A stretch of 64,000 bases of DNA from Roridomyces roridus (GCA_029378245.1 JARKIF010000005.1:2666001-2730000); one strand, 5' to 3'; shown: positions 54,303 to 64,000, numbered from the stretch's first letter. Made by a program: numbers and translations. Notes: a model not told the origin generated them from the letters alone.

Positions 54303-55043
54303 ATGTCTTTCGTCAGAACGCCTAACTTTGCCCAACCCCGCCGTCGTGTTCGCTCCTCCAGCGTCTCCTCTGTCCCAGGCTCGTCGTTCCTGAGCAAACT
54401 TACCAAGCACCGCCGCTTCTCGTGGCCTTTCTTCACCTCGTCATCTGTCCCGCTGTACCCTATCGGGTCTACACCACGACCGAACGTCTCACCTCATCGC
54501 CCCGCCCTGAAGAGACGAAGCTCTCGTGCACCTGCTACGATTGACGTCGATCTGCCAACGCTCGTCGAGGACGGAGACCACAATCCGGGAGATACCAAAG
54601 AAATACGTGCGTATCATTCGAGTTGTTTCTTCATCTGAGACTAACACCTTCGCTTGCAGTATTTAGCCACCCAAACTACATTGAACCTTGCGTCTGCGAG
54701 ATCGTGGCGCGGGAACAGTATGTGCACACCCCACTTGCGTGCGAGGTGGACTTTGATTCCGAATCCGACTCGGATTCTTCCGAGGAAAGCGACGACGGCG
54801 AGGCCGTTCGGTGTCGGAAGCTGCGATTCGATCTCACGCCTAAGGAGGCGAGGCTGAATGAGGAGAAGGCTGCCCGCAAGAAATCCAAGCAGCCTTTGAC
54901 CATCGCTCAGAAAGGGGCTCCTGGGGTCCTTCACGCGGACTCTGCAACGGAGGAAGGTCGTGAACCTTCTTGGGCTGACCTGATGGTGCGTATTTTTCTG
55001 CCTACCTAAGACGAGCATCGTTGACGCGTGCATTTTTCAGTGA
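54303..55043 (+). CDS. Small orphan protein, basic N-terminus and acidic middle
   Basis: Exons 54303-54606 and 54660-54985 join to 210 codons. A third exon contributes only the stop codon TGA at 55041-55043, after an intron with GTGCGT donor. The N-terminal half is Ser/Arg/Pro-rich (FAQPRRRVRSSSVSSVPGSSF). The second half has FSHPNYIEPCVCEIV, an acidic stretch (DFDSESDSDSSEESDDGE) and a Lys/Glu helix (DLTPKEARLNEEKAARKKSKQPL). I recognise no family. Damaged copies of its 3' part occur at 62.26-62.6 kb. Confidence 0.65.
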
Positions 55044-55215
55044 GCGTCGCATCGTGTGCTATGACTTTAAATCGTCGGACTATAAAACATTAAGGCGGCA
55101 GAGAGGATAGGGATGAAGAAGGAAGGGACTAGGTTAGAAGAACTTGTCGCGAAAATTTTGGAGAGAGAATAATTAATTGGAGAAGTTGTACATGCCGCGA
55201 GAACGAGTTGGTAAA

Positions 55216-56440
55216 CTATGCACCTTGCATATCTCGAACGAAAGATGTCTCGAACGAAAGAAGACCCGCGCGTCCGGCGAGAGGAAGTGCTTCCCGGAAG
55301 GAATCTTCGATAGCGCTCGACGAATGGCATGCTATAGTAAAATGAAGCTGCCGCAGACGAGGCAGATTGTTCAATGCCTCGTCGATATCGGGCCTATGGT
55401 GTTCCTTGTACTCGAAGATGTGAGAATCGAGGACAACATTGATCCTCTCGAGTTTGGGCATCCGAGTGGGGAGAGATAGTATAACGGAACGCAATGCATG
55501 TGGAAGCCGAAGTCTCCGCACACAGGAAGATAGAGTCAAGACACGGATTGCTGGCATAATAGGAAGAGGCCCGATATCGGTGTCGGGGTAATCTACGGTA
55601 AATACAGTCAGTTCAGTTATCGGTGAATTTGGCCTGCCACTCACAAAAAAAGTCTATAGCAAGACGTTGGATGGACCCGCAGCAGAAATGCGCAATCCCT
55701 TCGAGTCCACCTAGAGAGCCTGCCTTGAAGACACGTAGCTCGAGGTGCTCGAGATTACTCAGGAACGGTGCGATCCCCTCACTGAGAATGAAGTCCTTCA
55801 GCGTGCAGCCATCTTGCGTGTGGTTGAATGGTTCCAGAGCCAACCGTCGTAGTCTCTGCCAACTGCTCGGCGGAGCGGGAAACAAAGAAACTGCATATTC
55901 GTCCTCTTGGCCGATTTCCACATTCGTAAAAGCCACCCCTTCGTACGCCGCAACAGCGTGTCGGATGACGGAAGGAGGGAGCCCGGGACAATCTTTGACT
56001 CCAAAACACCGAATGGTAGGGAAGGAAAAGAGACCAGTGAGCGCCGCAGGTTGGAGGGAATCAAAATGGTAAAAACCACAGTCGATAACCAGACGGTCGA
56101 GTCTGGTCAACAGAGGAAAGAACCCCACGAGTAGTTGGCCGCACGATTCAGAAAGGCCATACCCCATAGAGAGGCAGAAATCGCGGATGTAGGACGCTAG
56201 ACTCGGATTGTGAAGCATTCCAGCGCAGACGTTCTCCATGTTGTGATTGCTGAGCGTGAAGGACTGGAAAAGGTGGCGTTGACTGGGCACCAGGAGTCTG
56301 CGAACCGTCAAAGCACAAGCTTTCAAAGTGCCTCGATCTTTTTCCTGATGCCATTTTTCTGTCTGTGCGACTTGGTCGACGATGGCATCGATGAGCTCTG
56401 GTAGTTCGATCATGGTTGGAAACAAGGAGGGAGTTGCCAT
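55216..56440 (-). CDS. F-box-like/LRR protein, family C (opposite-strand paralogue)
   Basis: Two exons (56440 to 55645 and 55592 to 55216). The intron is at the same place as in the 36.9 kb paralogue, and the exon 1 end lies in a run of seven Ts. The N-terminal F-box-like part reads LPELIDAIVDQVAQTEKWHQ...LKACALTVRRLLVPSQRHLF, followed by leucine-rich strands (FPLLTRLDRLVIDC, FPTIRCFGVKDCP). The two genes share roughly half of their residues, so this is an older duplication than the family B arms. The start could be 56440 or the Met at 56413. The first lies only 5 bp from the start of the divergent GNAT gene. Confidence 0.75.
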
Positions 56441-56445
56441 TTACA

Positions 56446-57072
56446 ATGATCCCAGAGTCAGGTCTGGAATCTCCTCGCGTCAAGCTTACCCCATACCTTT
56501 CTCTCACCCACAACGGCGAATTCTTCGCCCAACTCGCAGCACACCCCGACCTCTCACGCTTGCTACCCGTCCCTTTCACTCCCACCTTCATCCAACAACT
56601 CCTCGACGATCCAAACGGCATTCTCCTAGCCGTGATCGACAAAACCTCTGGACAATTCGCAGGCACCATCGGGCCCTTCTACACATCCTTCCAGCATTTA
56701 ACAACAGAGATTGGCCCAGTAATATGTTTCCCCGAGTTCCAGCGGATATACGTGACATCCCATGCTATCGGGACACTGCTCCGACATTGCTTTGAATTGC
56801 CCAAGGACGGCGGGATGGGTTTCAAACGCGTCCAATGGACCACGAATTCGTTGAACACGGCGAGCATCAAGGGCGCAGAGAGGATGGGGCTCAAGGTCGA
56901 AGCGACCCTGCGATGGTCCTTTGTCTTGCCTGCCGGTGCGGATGGCAAAGAGGCCGGTGAGGGTCGAGGGGAGGCTCCCGGCCGGGACAGCGTTTTGCTT
57001 GCGACATACTGGGACGAGTGGGAAGACGGCGGGCGTCAGCGCGTTACTGCGATTTTGGACAGTATGAATTGA
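56446..57072 (+). CDS. GNAT-family acetyltransferase (RimJ-like)
   Basis: A single exon of about 208 codons. The order is that of the RimJ/Acetyltransf_3 group: VKLTPYLSLTHNGEFFAQLAAHP, DPNGILLAVIDKTSGQFAGTIGPF, an EFQRIYVTSHAIGTLLRHCFE strand-helix, then FKRVQWTTNSLNTASIKGAERMGLKVEATLRWSFVLP, where the N-x-x-S-x-x-x-x-x-x-x-G-F/L pattern marks the acetyl-CoA fold. The C-terminus carries a DSVLLATYWDEWEDGGRQ segment seen in fungal members. The acceptor substrate is unknown (small amine or protein N-terminus). Confidence 0.85.
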   Translation: MIPESGLESPRVKLTPYLSLTHNGEFFAQLAAHPDLSRLLPVPFTPTFIQQLLDDPNGILLAVIDKTSGQFAGTIGPFYTSFQHLTTEIGPVICFPEFQRIYVTSHAIGTLLRHCFELPKDGGMGFKRVQWTTNSLNTASIKGAERMGLKVEATLRWSFVLPAGADGKEAGEGRGEAPGRDSVLLATYWDEWEDGGRQRVTAILDSMN

Positions 57073-58020
57073 CCGTGGATTTTCACGCTGATTAGCCAGA
57101 GGTACATGAATTCTCTTTAGAAATATACTGGTAACACCAAACTCTATCGCTTGATGCAGAAAAACTAGGAAAGCTATCGCAGGTCGGAGTGTTCTTTTCC
57201 TTTTTGTTTTGATCCTAGCTCATTCCGGACCGAGTTTGTGTGCATTGAGAGCGTGGGGGAAGTGGGCCTTCTTCAGGTCATCCCATGAGCATAGGTGGGT
57301 TTCCGGCTTCTAATATGGACGGATAGCGCCTATACTGGTCCTGCTTCGAAATTGACATGGAGGTGAATCAATCTTCAGGTTGGCTGCGCACAAATCCAGA
57401 ACTACAAAGAACGATCCAGAGGCTAGAACTTCCACACGAAAGGTTTGCATTCATTGTGAAAGATATATTTCGGTGTCGCGAGTCGTAATAACGAAGACTC
57501 ATATTCTTGGTTGGCTTCATGAGGTCACAATTGCGAGAGGGGTCTGTAAACTGACGGAAAACCACCCCGAAGTGTATGGCATCCTCGTGGTTGAACAGGT
57601 GGTTCGACTCCAGCGTGAGCGGCGCTCCACGAAGCCCTCTGTGGCCAATAGCTTGAGGGATCGGGAGTACTTAGTTGGATCAACGAGGGGCCATCGGCGT
57701 GTAGGTAGAGCGATTCCGGCGACATTCCAGTTCAGGGTGGGCCCGCAAACGAGGGGATTGAGCTACAGATCGACGAACTCGGACATGGGCAAGACATGGT
57801 TTTGAACCAAGACTGTTTACATCAGGCAAACACATCAGAGTCCGACGTCTGCCGCGACTCGGCATTCGTGAGATCTGATTCGGGCGGATATACTCTGGCG
57901 AATTCTTTTGCTTCTGCAGTCATCTGGTGCATCCCCAATGCACCCCGTACTATTATTTCAGGCGGGCCGCCTCGTCCCCCGCCATAAAAGGTCCGCAAAA
58001 GACATGACTGCCCCGCCACG
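57073..58020. other. Intergenic region upstream of the beta-galactosidase
   Basis: About 950 bp without a supported gene. It has CGG-rich motifs at about 57890-57985 (CGGGCGGATA, GGCGGGCCGCC), which could be zinc-cluster or other regulator sites of a sugar-responsive promoter, and a TATA-like CATAAAAG at 57983-57990 some 30 bp before the ATG. Confidence 0.45.
57983..57990 (+). promoter_or_regulatory. TATA-like box of the beta-galactosidase gene
   Basis: CATAAAAG lies 31 bp upstream of the ATG at 58021. It fits a TATA element, although the gap to the start codon leaves a very short leader. Confidence 0.4.
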
Positions 58021-60146
58021 ATGCATCTCCCCGTACTTTGGCTGGCAGTTCTGCTAGTTGCCCTCTTTCCCCAATTCTCGACGTCGCTGTCGAACAACGG
58101 GCTAACGACAGCGGTCGAATGGGATGAATACAGCTTCTTCATCCTCGGAAACCGCACCTTCATCCAATCGGGCGAGTTCCATATGTGGCGTCTTCCAGTT
58201 CCTTGCCTCTGGCGCGATATTGTTCAAAAGGTCAAGGCCGCTGGCCTAAACGCGATATCTGTGTACTTCCATTGGGGAATGACGAACCCGCGTCAGGGGG
58301 AAGTAGACCTGACGGGCATTAATGACTTTCGGCCTTTGCTGCGAAAGAAGAGGGGCTCTGGGTTATCGCGCGGCCTGGTCCGTATATAAAGTGCCTGCTG
58401 AATTTTCTGTGTGTGTGTGAGGTTCAACTCATTTCTGAGCCAGTTCCGAAATTTGCACGGGCGGAATACCTGGCCATGTCGCTTGGCTTCCCGGCAACCC
58501 CCCTTGGAATCCGTACAACGGCGAATTGAGAAGCAACGACACTTTCTATCAAAATGCTTGGCAGGACTATGTACGTGAACTCTCCACCAGCCTTCTTTAC
58601 TCTGACTCTGGTACTGCCAGTGGACCTCCGTTATCACACTGATCGCCAAAAACCAGATCACCCAAGGTGGTCCCATCATCCTCCTGCAAATTGAAAATGA
58701 ATACTACAACGGCGCTGGTCAGAACGAATACGTCTCTTCCCTTCGTTCGCGCGCAGTCGACCTCGGGGTGGTCATCCCGACCTTCGTTAACGACGCCGGC
58801 GAATTCTCCAACCTCCTTGGCACAACCGACCTCTACGGGTTCGACGCATACCCCTTCAGCGCATCCAATTGCGGGAACGCCAACCCCAGCGTTTGGCGCC
58901 CTATCGTCACGACATGGGGCGACTACTTTGACACCGTCGCGCCTACCCAACCGCATTTCTTTCCTGAATTCCAGGGCGGGAGCGCAGATAACTGGGGAAA
59001 CGTTGGTGGATACGCGACTTGTCGCGAATTCGTTAATACGCAGTTCCAGAGGGTGTTTTATCACCAGATGTGGGCGAGCGGCGCAACGGCGGAGAATTAT
59101 TACATGTTTTATGGGGGGACGACGTGGGCGCAGCTGCCGTATTCGCAGGGGTATACGAGTTATGATTATGGCGCGCCGGTGGATGAGCAGAGGATGTTGA
59201 CGGAGAAGCATGGGGAGCTCAAGTTGCAGTCGTTGTTCCTCCGGAGTTTCAAGGACTTTTACACGACGGACTTGGTTGGTGAGCGGAGTTATTTCTTTCC
59301 TCTTGGCAAATCGTCTTACTTCTCTGCAGATATCGACGACACTTCAATTTCTGACCTCTACGTAACGCACCTTCAAAACCCACTCTCCGGCGCTTCGTTC
59401 TACATCTTCAGGCACAACGACGCTACCGCAAAGTAAGCTCTTCCTTTCTTCCGAATCATCGCGCTAACTGGCTGCTAGCACGACCTTCCAATTTTCGTAC
59501 CCCCTCGGTCAGGAAAATACTACCGTGAACAATATCACGCTTCAGGGCAGCCCACCATCGCTTCTTCATCTTGGGGTGGTTACGCCAATTACGTCGATGT
59601 CGGCGCATCCACGCCGTTCCTCATCAGCGGCCCGTACCTCGTGCGCAATGCCTTTTTGAATGGGGACGGAAACCTCGCGTTGTGGGGAGACGTCGACACG
59701 AGCACCGACATTCAGATCTTCGGTTCAGGTTCGCTCGTTTCGGTGCAGTGGAACAGCTCCCCAATCAATATTGAGCAAATCAGCCCAGCAGTGTGGACCG
59801 CTTTTATCCCATTCACCGCCCCCTCTCCGTCCATCGTACTTCCGGATTTGGAGAGTGCGAGTACCGTCTGGCGCTTTCGGGATTCACTGCCTGACATCCA
59901 ATCAGACTTTGACGGGTCTGCGATGGTGCCGGCGGACCAGACGACGACGACGAGCGTGTTCCCGCCTTATTATGGTGGCCCGTGGATCTTGTACGCGGAT
60001 ATGTATGGGTTCCATGTGAGTTTTTTTTCTCCATCTTCGAATTCCTCCTTCGTCAAGTGCTAACGGAATACGTTTAGGCAGGAAATCTTCTTTGGCGGGG
60101 TACATTCATACAAGGCGGGTATATTGAGCAACTCGGATGGGCGTAG
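58021..60146 (+). CDS. Secreted GH35 beta-galactosidase, C-terminally shortened
   Basis: Signal peptide at residues 1-22 (MHLPVLWLAVLLVALFPQFS). The GH35 TIM barrel follows: SGEFHMWRLPVPCLWRDIVQKVKAAGLNAISVYFHWGM, VIARPGPYI, the acid/base region LQIENEYYN and the nucleophile region FFPEFQGG, then AENYYMFYGGTTW and SYDYGAPV. Introns start near 58387, 58570, 59434 and 60016. After the second beta-galactosidase domain (GPYLVRNAFLNGDGNLALWGDV) the last exon reads AGNLLWRGTFIQGGYIEQLGWA and stops at 60146. Family members normally run on for some 300 more residues. One base seems missing near 58335 (TTT run) and near 59546 (GGG run). It would release galactose from pectin or galactan side chains outside the cell. 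Confidence 0.88.
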
Positions 60147-60456
60147 TTGTCAGGAGAGAACAACTCGCACAAAGAAAGGAAGAGGATAGTGATGTTCCGA
60201 AGCAAGGGGATGTCGAGAAAGAGTCAACTGAACTACATAGACGTGGGCCGGATGATGAGAATTCTGGTGAAGAACCAAGACCTTGACGCAGTAACACAAT
60301 TGAAGAATAGAAGAAGCACTCAAGCACTCGGCAAGAGTTGATGTTGCAGTTGTCTCTCTCTCTCCTAAGTCTTGCTCTCCTTTTTCGTTGCTTCCTTCTT
60401 ACCGCATCTTTGAGAGTTGCCCCTCGCGTCTCCCCGCATTATTCTTCACCATCACC
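60147..60456. other. Spacer between GH35 gene and HExxH gene
   Basis: No gene or remnant of the missing GH35 C-terminus is recognisable in any frame. A pyrimidine-rich block (about 60350-60400) precedes the next start. Confidence 0.4.
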
Positions 60457-61704
60457 ATGCCTAAGAGTACATCCTCCAGGCTCACCGCCCGACGACCCAG
60501 CACTCGTAGCTGTGCGCCTGACCCCCGTGTCGCGGCGGCAAACACCAGGGCTGCTGCCTGGGTGAAATTTCGGTCCACCGAGGCTCGCATTCAACCTCCG
60601 ACCCCCCCAATTCCGGTGGTGCTGGAGCTTGAGGACCCCTTCGGATTCAGGCACCCGGTCTCTGCGCACAACACAGACTATGCAACCGTTATGTCTCATC
60701 TTCGCATCATAGTCCACTACATGGCGCTATCCGACCTGTTTGCGAGCAAGATGGAGAGTGTCGTCGTTGCCTGCAAGGCTCGTGACAAGGACGTTCGTCG
60801 TGCACTCCAAGACGTAGGGAATGTGGAATCAGCGATTCAACGATTCCTGCAGAAAACACCCCCGACGTTTGTGGTCAAACCCCAACCCCTGGTCGACGAG
60901 TACTCCCCGGACACGATCGTCTGGGGGCAAGTCAACAAAGCAGACTCGCCCGGGGCGGGCCTCAACGAAATCCTAATCTCGAAACTGCTCATCGACGCGA
61001 TGGTCAAGCAGGTCAGTGCTCGCACATTCTCTTTCTCTCCCGTAACTCACCATTTCTAGCCCCCCTCGGACCTCAACCTGTCGCAAACCGAGATCGAGGA
61101 GAAGCGGAATCAGATGTATTTGCTGTTCTACATCATCGTCATGCATGAGATGATGCATGCGGTCACAAAACATCTCTGGGGCGTCCACATAATCACTCCA
61201 AAGCTTGGTTGCGACGAGTACAACGTAGACGGGCACGGTGAGGCCGGCCGGATGTTGGAGAAAGAATTTTTCTCTTTCTTCATTCAAGTCTGGGCAAAGG
61301 CAGGCACACCTGTCGACCACAGATTCATGTGGAAAACAGATTTCTTGGCCGGGAAGTGTAGCAAAGGTTCCAAGTCAAGAATCTTGGGTTTGCTCCTTCT
61401 TAGTCGTTCTTTGTCGCAAACTAATAATTATCCATTAGAACCCATTGATATCGATCGCTTATTGCAATCCTTCCAGTTCAAGGGGCAATGGGATACAGGA
61501 TTTAGTGGACTGACAGAGGTTTCTCCTGCCCTGAACAGAAACACTCATGTCCGGTACCGATCGGGGTTCGTTGGAGCCCACTCTGATTGCGATGACTCGG
61601 AGAGTGAGAGCGGGGAAGATCCGGAGGTCAAAACACGCATGTGTGCGACACGACCTTACGGGCTACGACCGTCGGGTTATGGACTGGGGATTAAATTCAA
61701 ATAG
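60457..61704 (+). CDS. Uncharacterised protein with HExxH motif, putative gluzincin-like metalloprotease
   Basis: Exons 60457-61011 and 61060-61704 give 399 residues. Residues 214-218 are H-E-M-M-H inside a hydrophobic helix (LLFYIIVMHEMMHAVTKHLWG). About 28 residues later GHGEAGRMLEKEFF (243-256) offers a glutamate as third zinc ligand, the arrangement of gluzincins. The N-terminus is basic and lacks a clear signal peptide, and the C-terminus is Ser/Glu/Asp-rich. I recognise no named family. A zinc peptidase is an inference from the motif and its spacing. A small intron may hide around 61358-61405, but the frame is open without it. Confidence 0.65.
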
Positions 61705-62257
61705 TCTGGCGACAGAGGAATCAGAGTTTTGATCTATCTTAGAACCTCATTCTGTCGGCCGGTTGGCAGAGGGCTATCTATTCTTATCCTAACATGGGGC
61801 GTCGAACGCTTGCGCTACACAGGCCGATACCCTCCGCGCGAGTTAGTAATTTACGTCTTTTCCGATTCTGGTTTGGAAGACGAGGCCCATGGATTGCTTG
61901 TATACGACGCGCAGCCTGACTTGCATGGTCTATGATTGATGTTCCTGCTGGATGCGCCAAGGGCGTTGGGGAGCCTCCAAGGTCCGTGGTCTGCGGGCGA
62001 ACCGTTGGCGTTCCTTCGGTGGCTATTGTCCAAGAAGAAGATCGTCAACAGATTCCAGAACAGCCTAAAATTCGTGGCGGAGGTCTTGGCAGTGTACGAC
62101 GCACATGAGAGGTATATCAGCCCCGTAACCTGCCAGAGACTGTGCCAAGCAACCCGTCTTCAAGTTTTCGCGTTAACCATGGAGTCCGTGAGACGTGGTG
62201 TCTGGCGTCGCTTCGCTTGACGAGGTCGTTAAGTACTCGTTCACCTAGGAAGGAAGC

Positions 62258-62420
62258 AATCATGCTCGTCTTAGGTAGGCAGAGCAATACGCACCATCAA
62301 GTCAGCCCACTCACGATCTTCCGTTGTCTAGTCTGCATAAGCTCCCCAGGAGCCGCTTTCTGAGCGATGGTCAAAGGCTGCTTGGATTTCCTGGGGGCAG
62401 CCTTCTCCTAATTCAGTCTA
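62258..62420 (-). pseudogene. Fragment of the 54.3 kb orphan gene (inverted)
   Basis: The reverse complement matches about 54840-55012: the Lys-rich helix, the TIAQKGAPG phrase, and the intron start with TTTTTCTGCC and the CCTAAGACGAGCAT flank. It has indels and no open frame. The same phrase (MLVLGRQ-NTHHQVSP) can be read in the antisense frame of both loci, which is how the match is easily seen. Confidence 0.7.
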
Positions 62421-62528
62421 GCTTCTTACCTGGAGCGACAGCCATTCATGAGGTATCAAGATCGAGGTTCTCTGTCTGGCAGCGAGCTTGTTGACCTGCC
62501 AAACCCTCCCACACGGCCCTGCAAGACA

Positions 62529-62595
62529 TGAGCTACTTTTCAGTGAGCGTCACATCGTGTGCTATGACTTTTAAATCATCGGAGTATAAAACATT
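62529..62595 (+). repeat. Direct copy of the 3' flank of the 54.3 kb gene
   Basis: TTTTCAGTGAGCGTC-CATCGTGTGCTATGACTTT-AAATC-TCGGA-TATAAAACATT matches 55034-55093 with a few changes. It keeps the acceptor and the terminal TGA. Confidence 0.75.
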
Positions 62596-62720
62596 TGTAC
62601 TCTACCGTTCCAATGCCATACGCAATGATATGAGCAGACCGAGAATTCATTCACAATTTCACATAAAATTGAAAAACTGGCAGCCAAACAGTCACCAACA
62701 GTGCTCGTCCATCACCCAAA

Positions 62721-64000
62721 TTAGGCAATTTCTCGGTCTCCCGTTTCTGGTACGAACGGCCAAACCGCCCCTGGTACATGCCCACCAATGCCAAGCACCT
62801 TGTATTCTTCACCCATTCCACTAGGATCCACCAACCGCTTGGCCGCCTCCCTTATTGCAACACCTCCATCCTCGGACCTTTGTGCCGCAGCCTCGACGCG
62901 CATAGACAAGCCCATACCCTCAAGAAACGCCGCTTGCGAGATAGGCCCATGTGTCACACCAAAATCACCCACTGCCTCGCGCAGGTACGCAAAGTCCACA
63001 TTCACAGTGAGGTCGCACTCTCCCGGTTCGTGGAAGATGTCGGCAATCTCGTGGTTCTTGAAGGCCCGGAACGATTGGTCGAATGCTCGGTCGGCACCGT
63101 AGTCTACGACGAGGCCGCAGCCAAGCGACACCGTCGAGCTCCCTTCGCGCGGTGGTCCATGAATGAGCTCCCCGATAGCATGCATCGTCTTGAATGCTAT
63201 TGGCGACACCTCGATCCGGGAACCGACGGGCATGTCTTTGAAGCGCGAGGAAGAGAAGCCGAGGAGGGTGGATGCCGCGGAGGCTTGTGGAGACAGGACG
63301 TATCGGAAGCGTGGATAGGTCTCTTCAGACGACTCTGCTAGGGCGATTAGAAGTTCTTGCCAGCCTTGTTCCGTTTTCTGAGAAGGACTGAGCAAACGAG
63401 TCGGTGCAGAGCGACGTGGCATTACCTGGATGGTATGGAACGGAAGAGCGTCGAAAAACTCGTGTGCGACGACCATGGTGTATTCTTCAGCAGACGGAGC
63501 AATGTCGTCGACAGAGTCGTGCCAGCCGAGTGTACAGTTGGACTTGCGCGCCTCTGGTTCTAGTCTAGCTTCCTGGAGTGCCTTCAGCGTAGGGCTGGTC
63601 TCGATGAGATGCACGCTCCTCAGTTTGTCCTTGCCAAACCGAGCGAGGACCTATACACAATCAGCAAACGTCCTGTTCAAGAGAGATTCCACGCACACGA
63701 ATAACATCCTGCATGAGCGTCCCGCGTCCAGGCCCAAGCTCGACTATGCGGATAGGAAGCTGGGGACCTTGCATCCACTGGGACATGAGCCACACGCCCA
63801 GCAGCTCGAGTTCACGTCGGTTCGTCATTCATCTTGGTATCGGGCGCCAAATACCTCTCCGAAAAGCGAGGTAATCTCTGGGCTCGTAACAAAGTCGCCC
63901 TTGGAGCCAAAGATGGGGTTTTTCGGGTTCATGTAGTACCCTGCGGTTGGGTGGGACAAACACATTTGCATGTACGTCGAGAAGGATATGGGACCCGTCG
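62721..64000 (-). CDS. NDUFAF7: NDUFAF7-type mitochondrial methyltransferase (5' end outside window)
   Basis: From the right edge inward: GPISFSTYMQMCLSHPTAGYYM, GDFVTSPEITSLFGE, the SAM-binding loop IRIVELGPGRGTLMQD, then VHLIETSPTLKALQ, the characteristic AHEFFDALPFHTIQ, and LVVDYGADR...GECDLTVNVDFAYLRE. The order is that of NDUFAF7/MidA proteins, which symmetrically dimethylate an arginine of the 49-kDa complex I subunit during assembly. Introns separate GE|LLGVW, VIR|VLARFG and IQ|KTEQGW with GTATTT, GTGCGT and GTAATG donors. The mitochondrial presequence and first conserved residues lie beyond position 64000. The stop is at 62721. Confidence 0.93.

Larger units (their letters stand above)
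61705..62720. other. Intergenic region with fragments of the 54.3 kb gene
   Basis: The first half shows no gene. From 62258 to about 62420 it reads, in reverse, the last exon of the small orphan gene. From 62529 to about 62595 it carries, in direct orientation, that gene's 3' end and flank. Confidence 0.55.

Noticed and set aside
57600..57625. GGTTCGACTCC, a perfect tRNA B-box
   Set aside because: The flanking bases do not form a T-arm stem, no A-box lies at the right distance, and no acceptor stem can be paired.

Overview
The window is nuclear DNA from a filamentous basidiomycete, most likely an Agaricomycete. The evidence is dense genes on both strands, many 45-58 nt GT-AG introns with CTAAC/CTAAT-type branch points, fungal housekeeping genes (centrin, Nup98, Pol I RPA135, Ku70, Rcf2), a basidiomycete-style expansion of F-box proteins, and a GH35 beta-galactosidase. 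There are no rRNA, tRNA, CRISPR or prokaryotic features. Gene models were built by eye from open frames, splice sites and protein family resemblance. Genus and species cannot be told from this.

Layout. 1-3.8 kb: a Whi3/Scw1-type RRM protein (runs off the left edge) and a centrin. 4.6-7.4 kb: two F-box genes. 8.6-18 kb: PAPS reductase, Rcf2 (HIG1 domain), an FG nucleoporin of the Nup98 class with GLEBS and C-terminal autoproteolytic-type domain, and the second-largest RNA polymerase I subunit. 18-25 kb: two long, partly disordered proteins (one histone-fold-like, one with three C2H2 fingers). 25-35 kb: a DHA1-type MFS transporter, Ku70, a PP2A activator (PTPA/Rrd), a glycerophosphodiester phosphodiesterase and an APH-like kinase. 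35.3-45.5 kb: a cluster of F-box genes (families B, C, A, then two B-like) interrupted by a mitochondrial KHE-type protein, a coiled-coil protein and a tail-anchored protein. 45.7-47 kb: an RNase III with dsRBD. 47.6-54.2 kb: a repeated module of cytochrome b5 plus family B F-box gene on the minus strand. Two cytochrome b5 copies are intact and one is a pseudogene. The associated F-box copies are relics, and the last one is split by a TA-flanked terminal-inverted-repeat element. 54.3-57 kb: a small orphan protein, a family C F-box gene and a GNAT acetyltransferase. 58-60.2 kb: GH35 beta-galactosidase, apparently C-terminally shortened. 60.5-61.7 kb: an uncharacterised HExxH protein that looks like a gluzincin-type metalloprotease. 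62.7 kb to the end: NDUFAF7-type mitochondrial methyltransferase (runs off the right edge).

How they fit together. The left and middle are ordinary conserved housekeeping genes with very short intergenic gaps (64 bp between Ku70 and PTPA, stop codons overlapping at 41.87 kb). From 35 to 57 kb the region is plastic: roughly ten F-box loci, an inverted duplication (about 35.3-36.8 kb against 54.2-52.0 kb), tandem module copies, pseudogenes and a MITE-like insertion.

One pattern cuts across the window. At least ten otherwise well conserved genes show single-base reading-frame breaks, several next to homopolymers. Assembly indels are the simplest explanation, so many models here are written as one gene across a frameshift.
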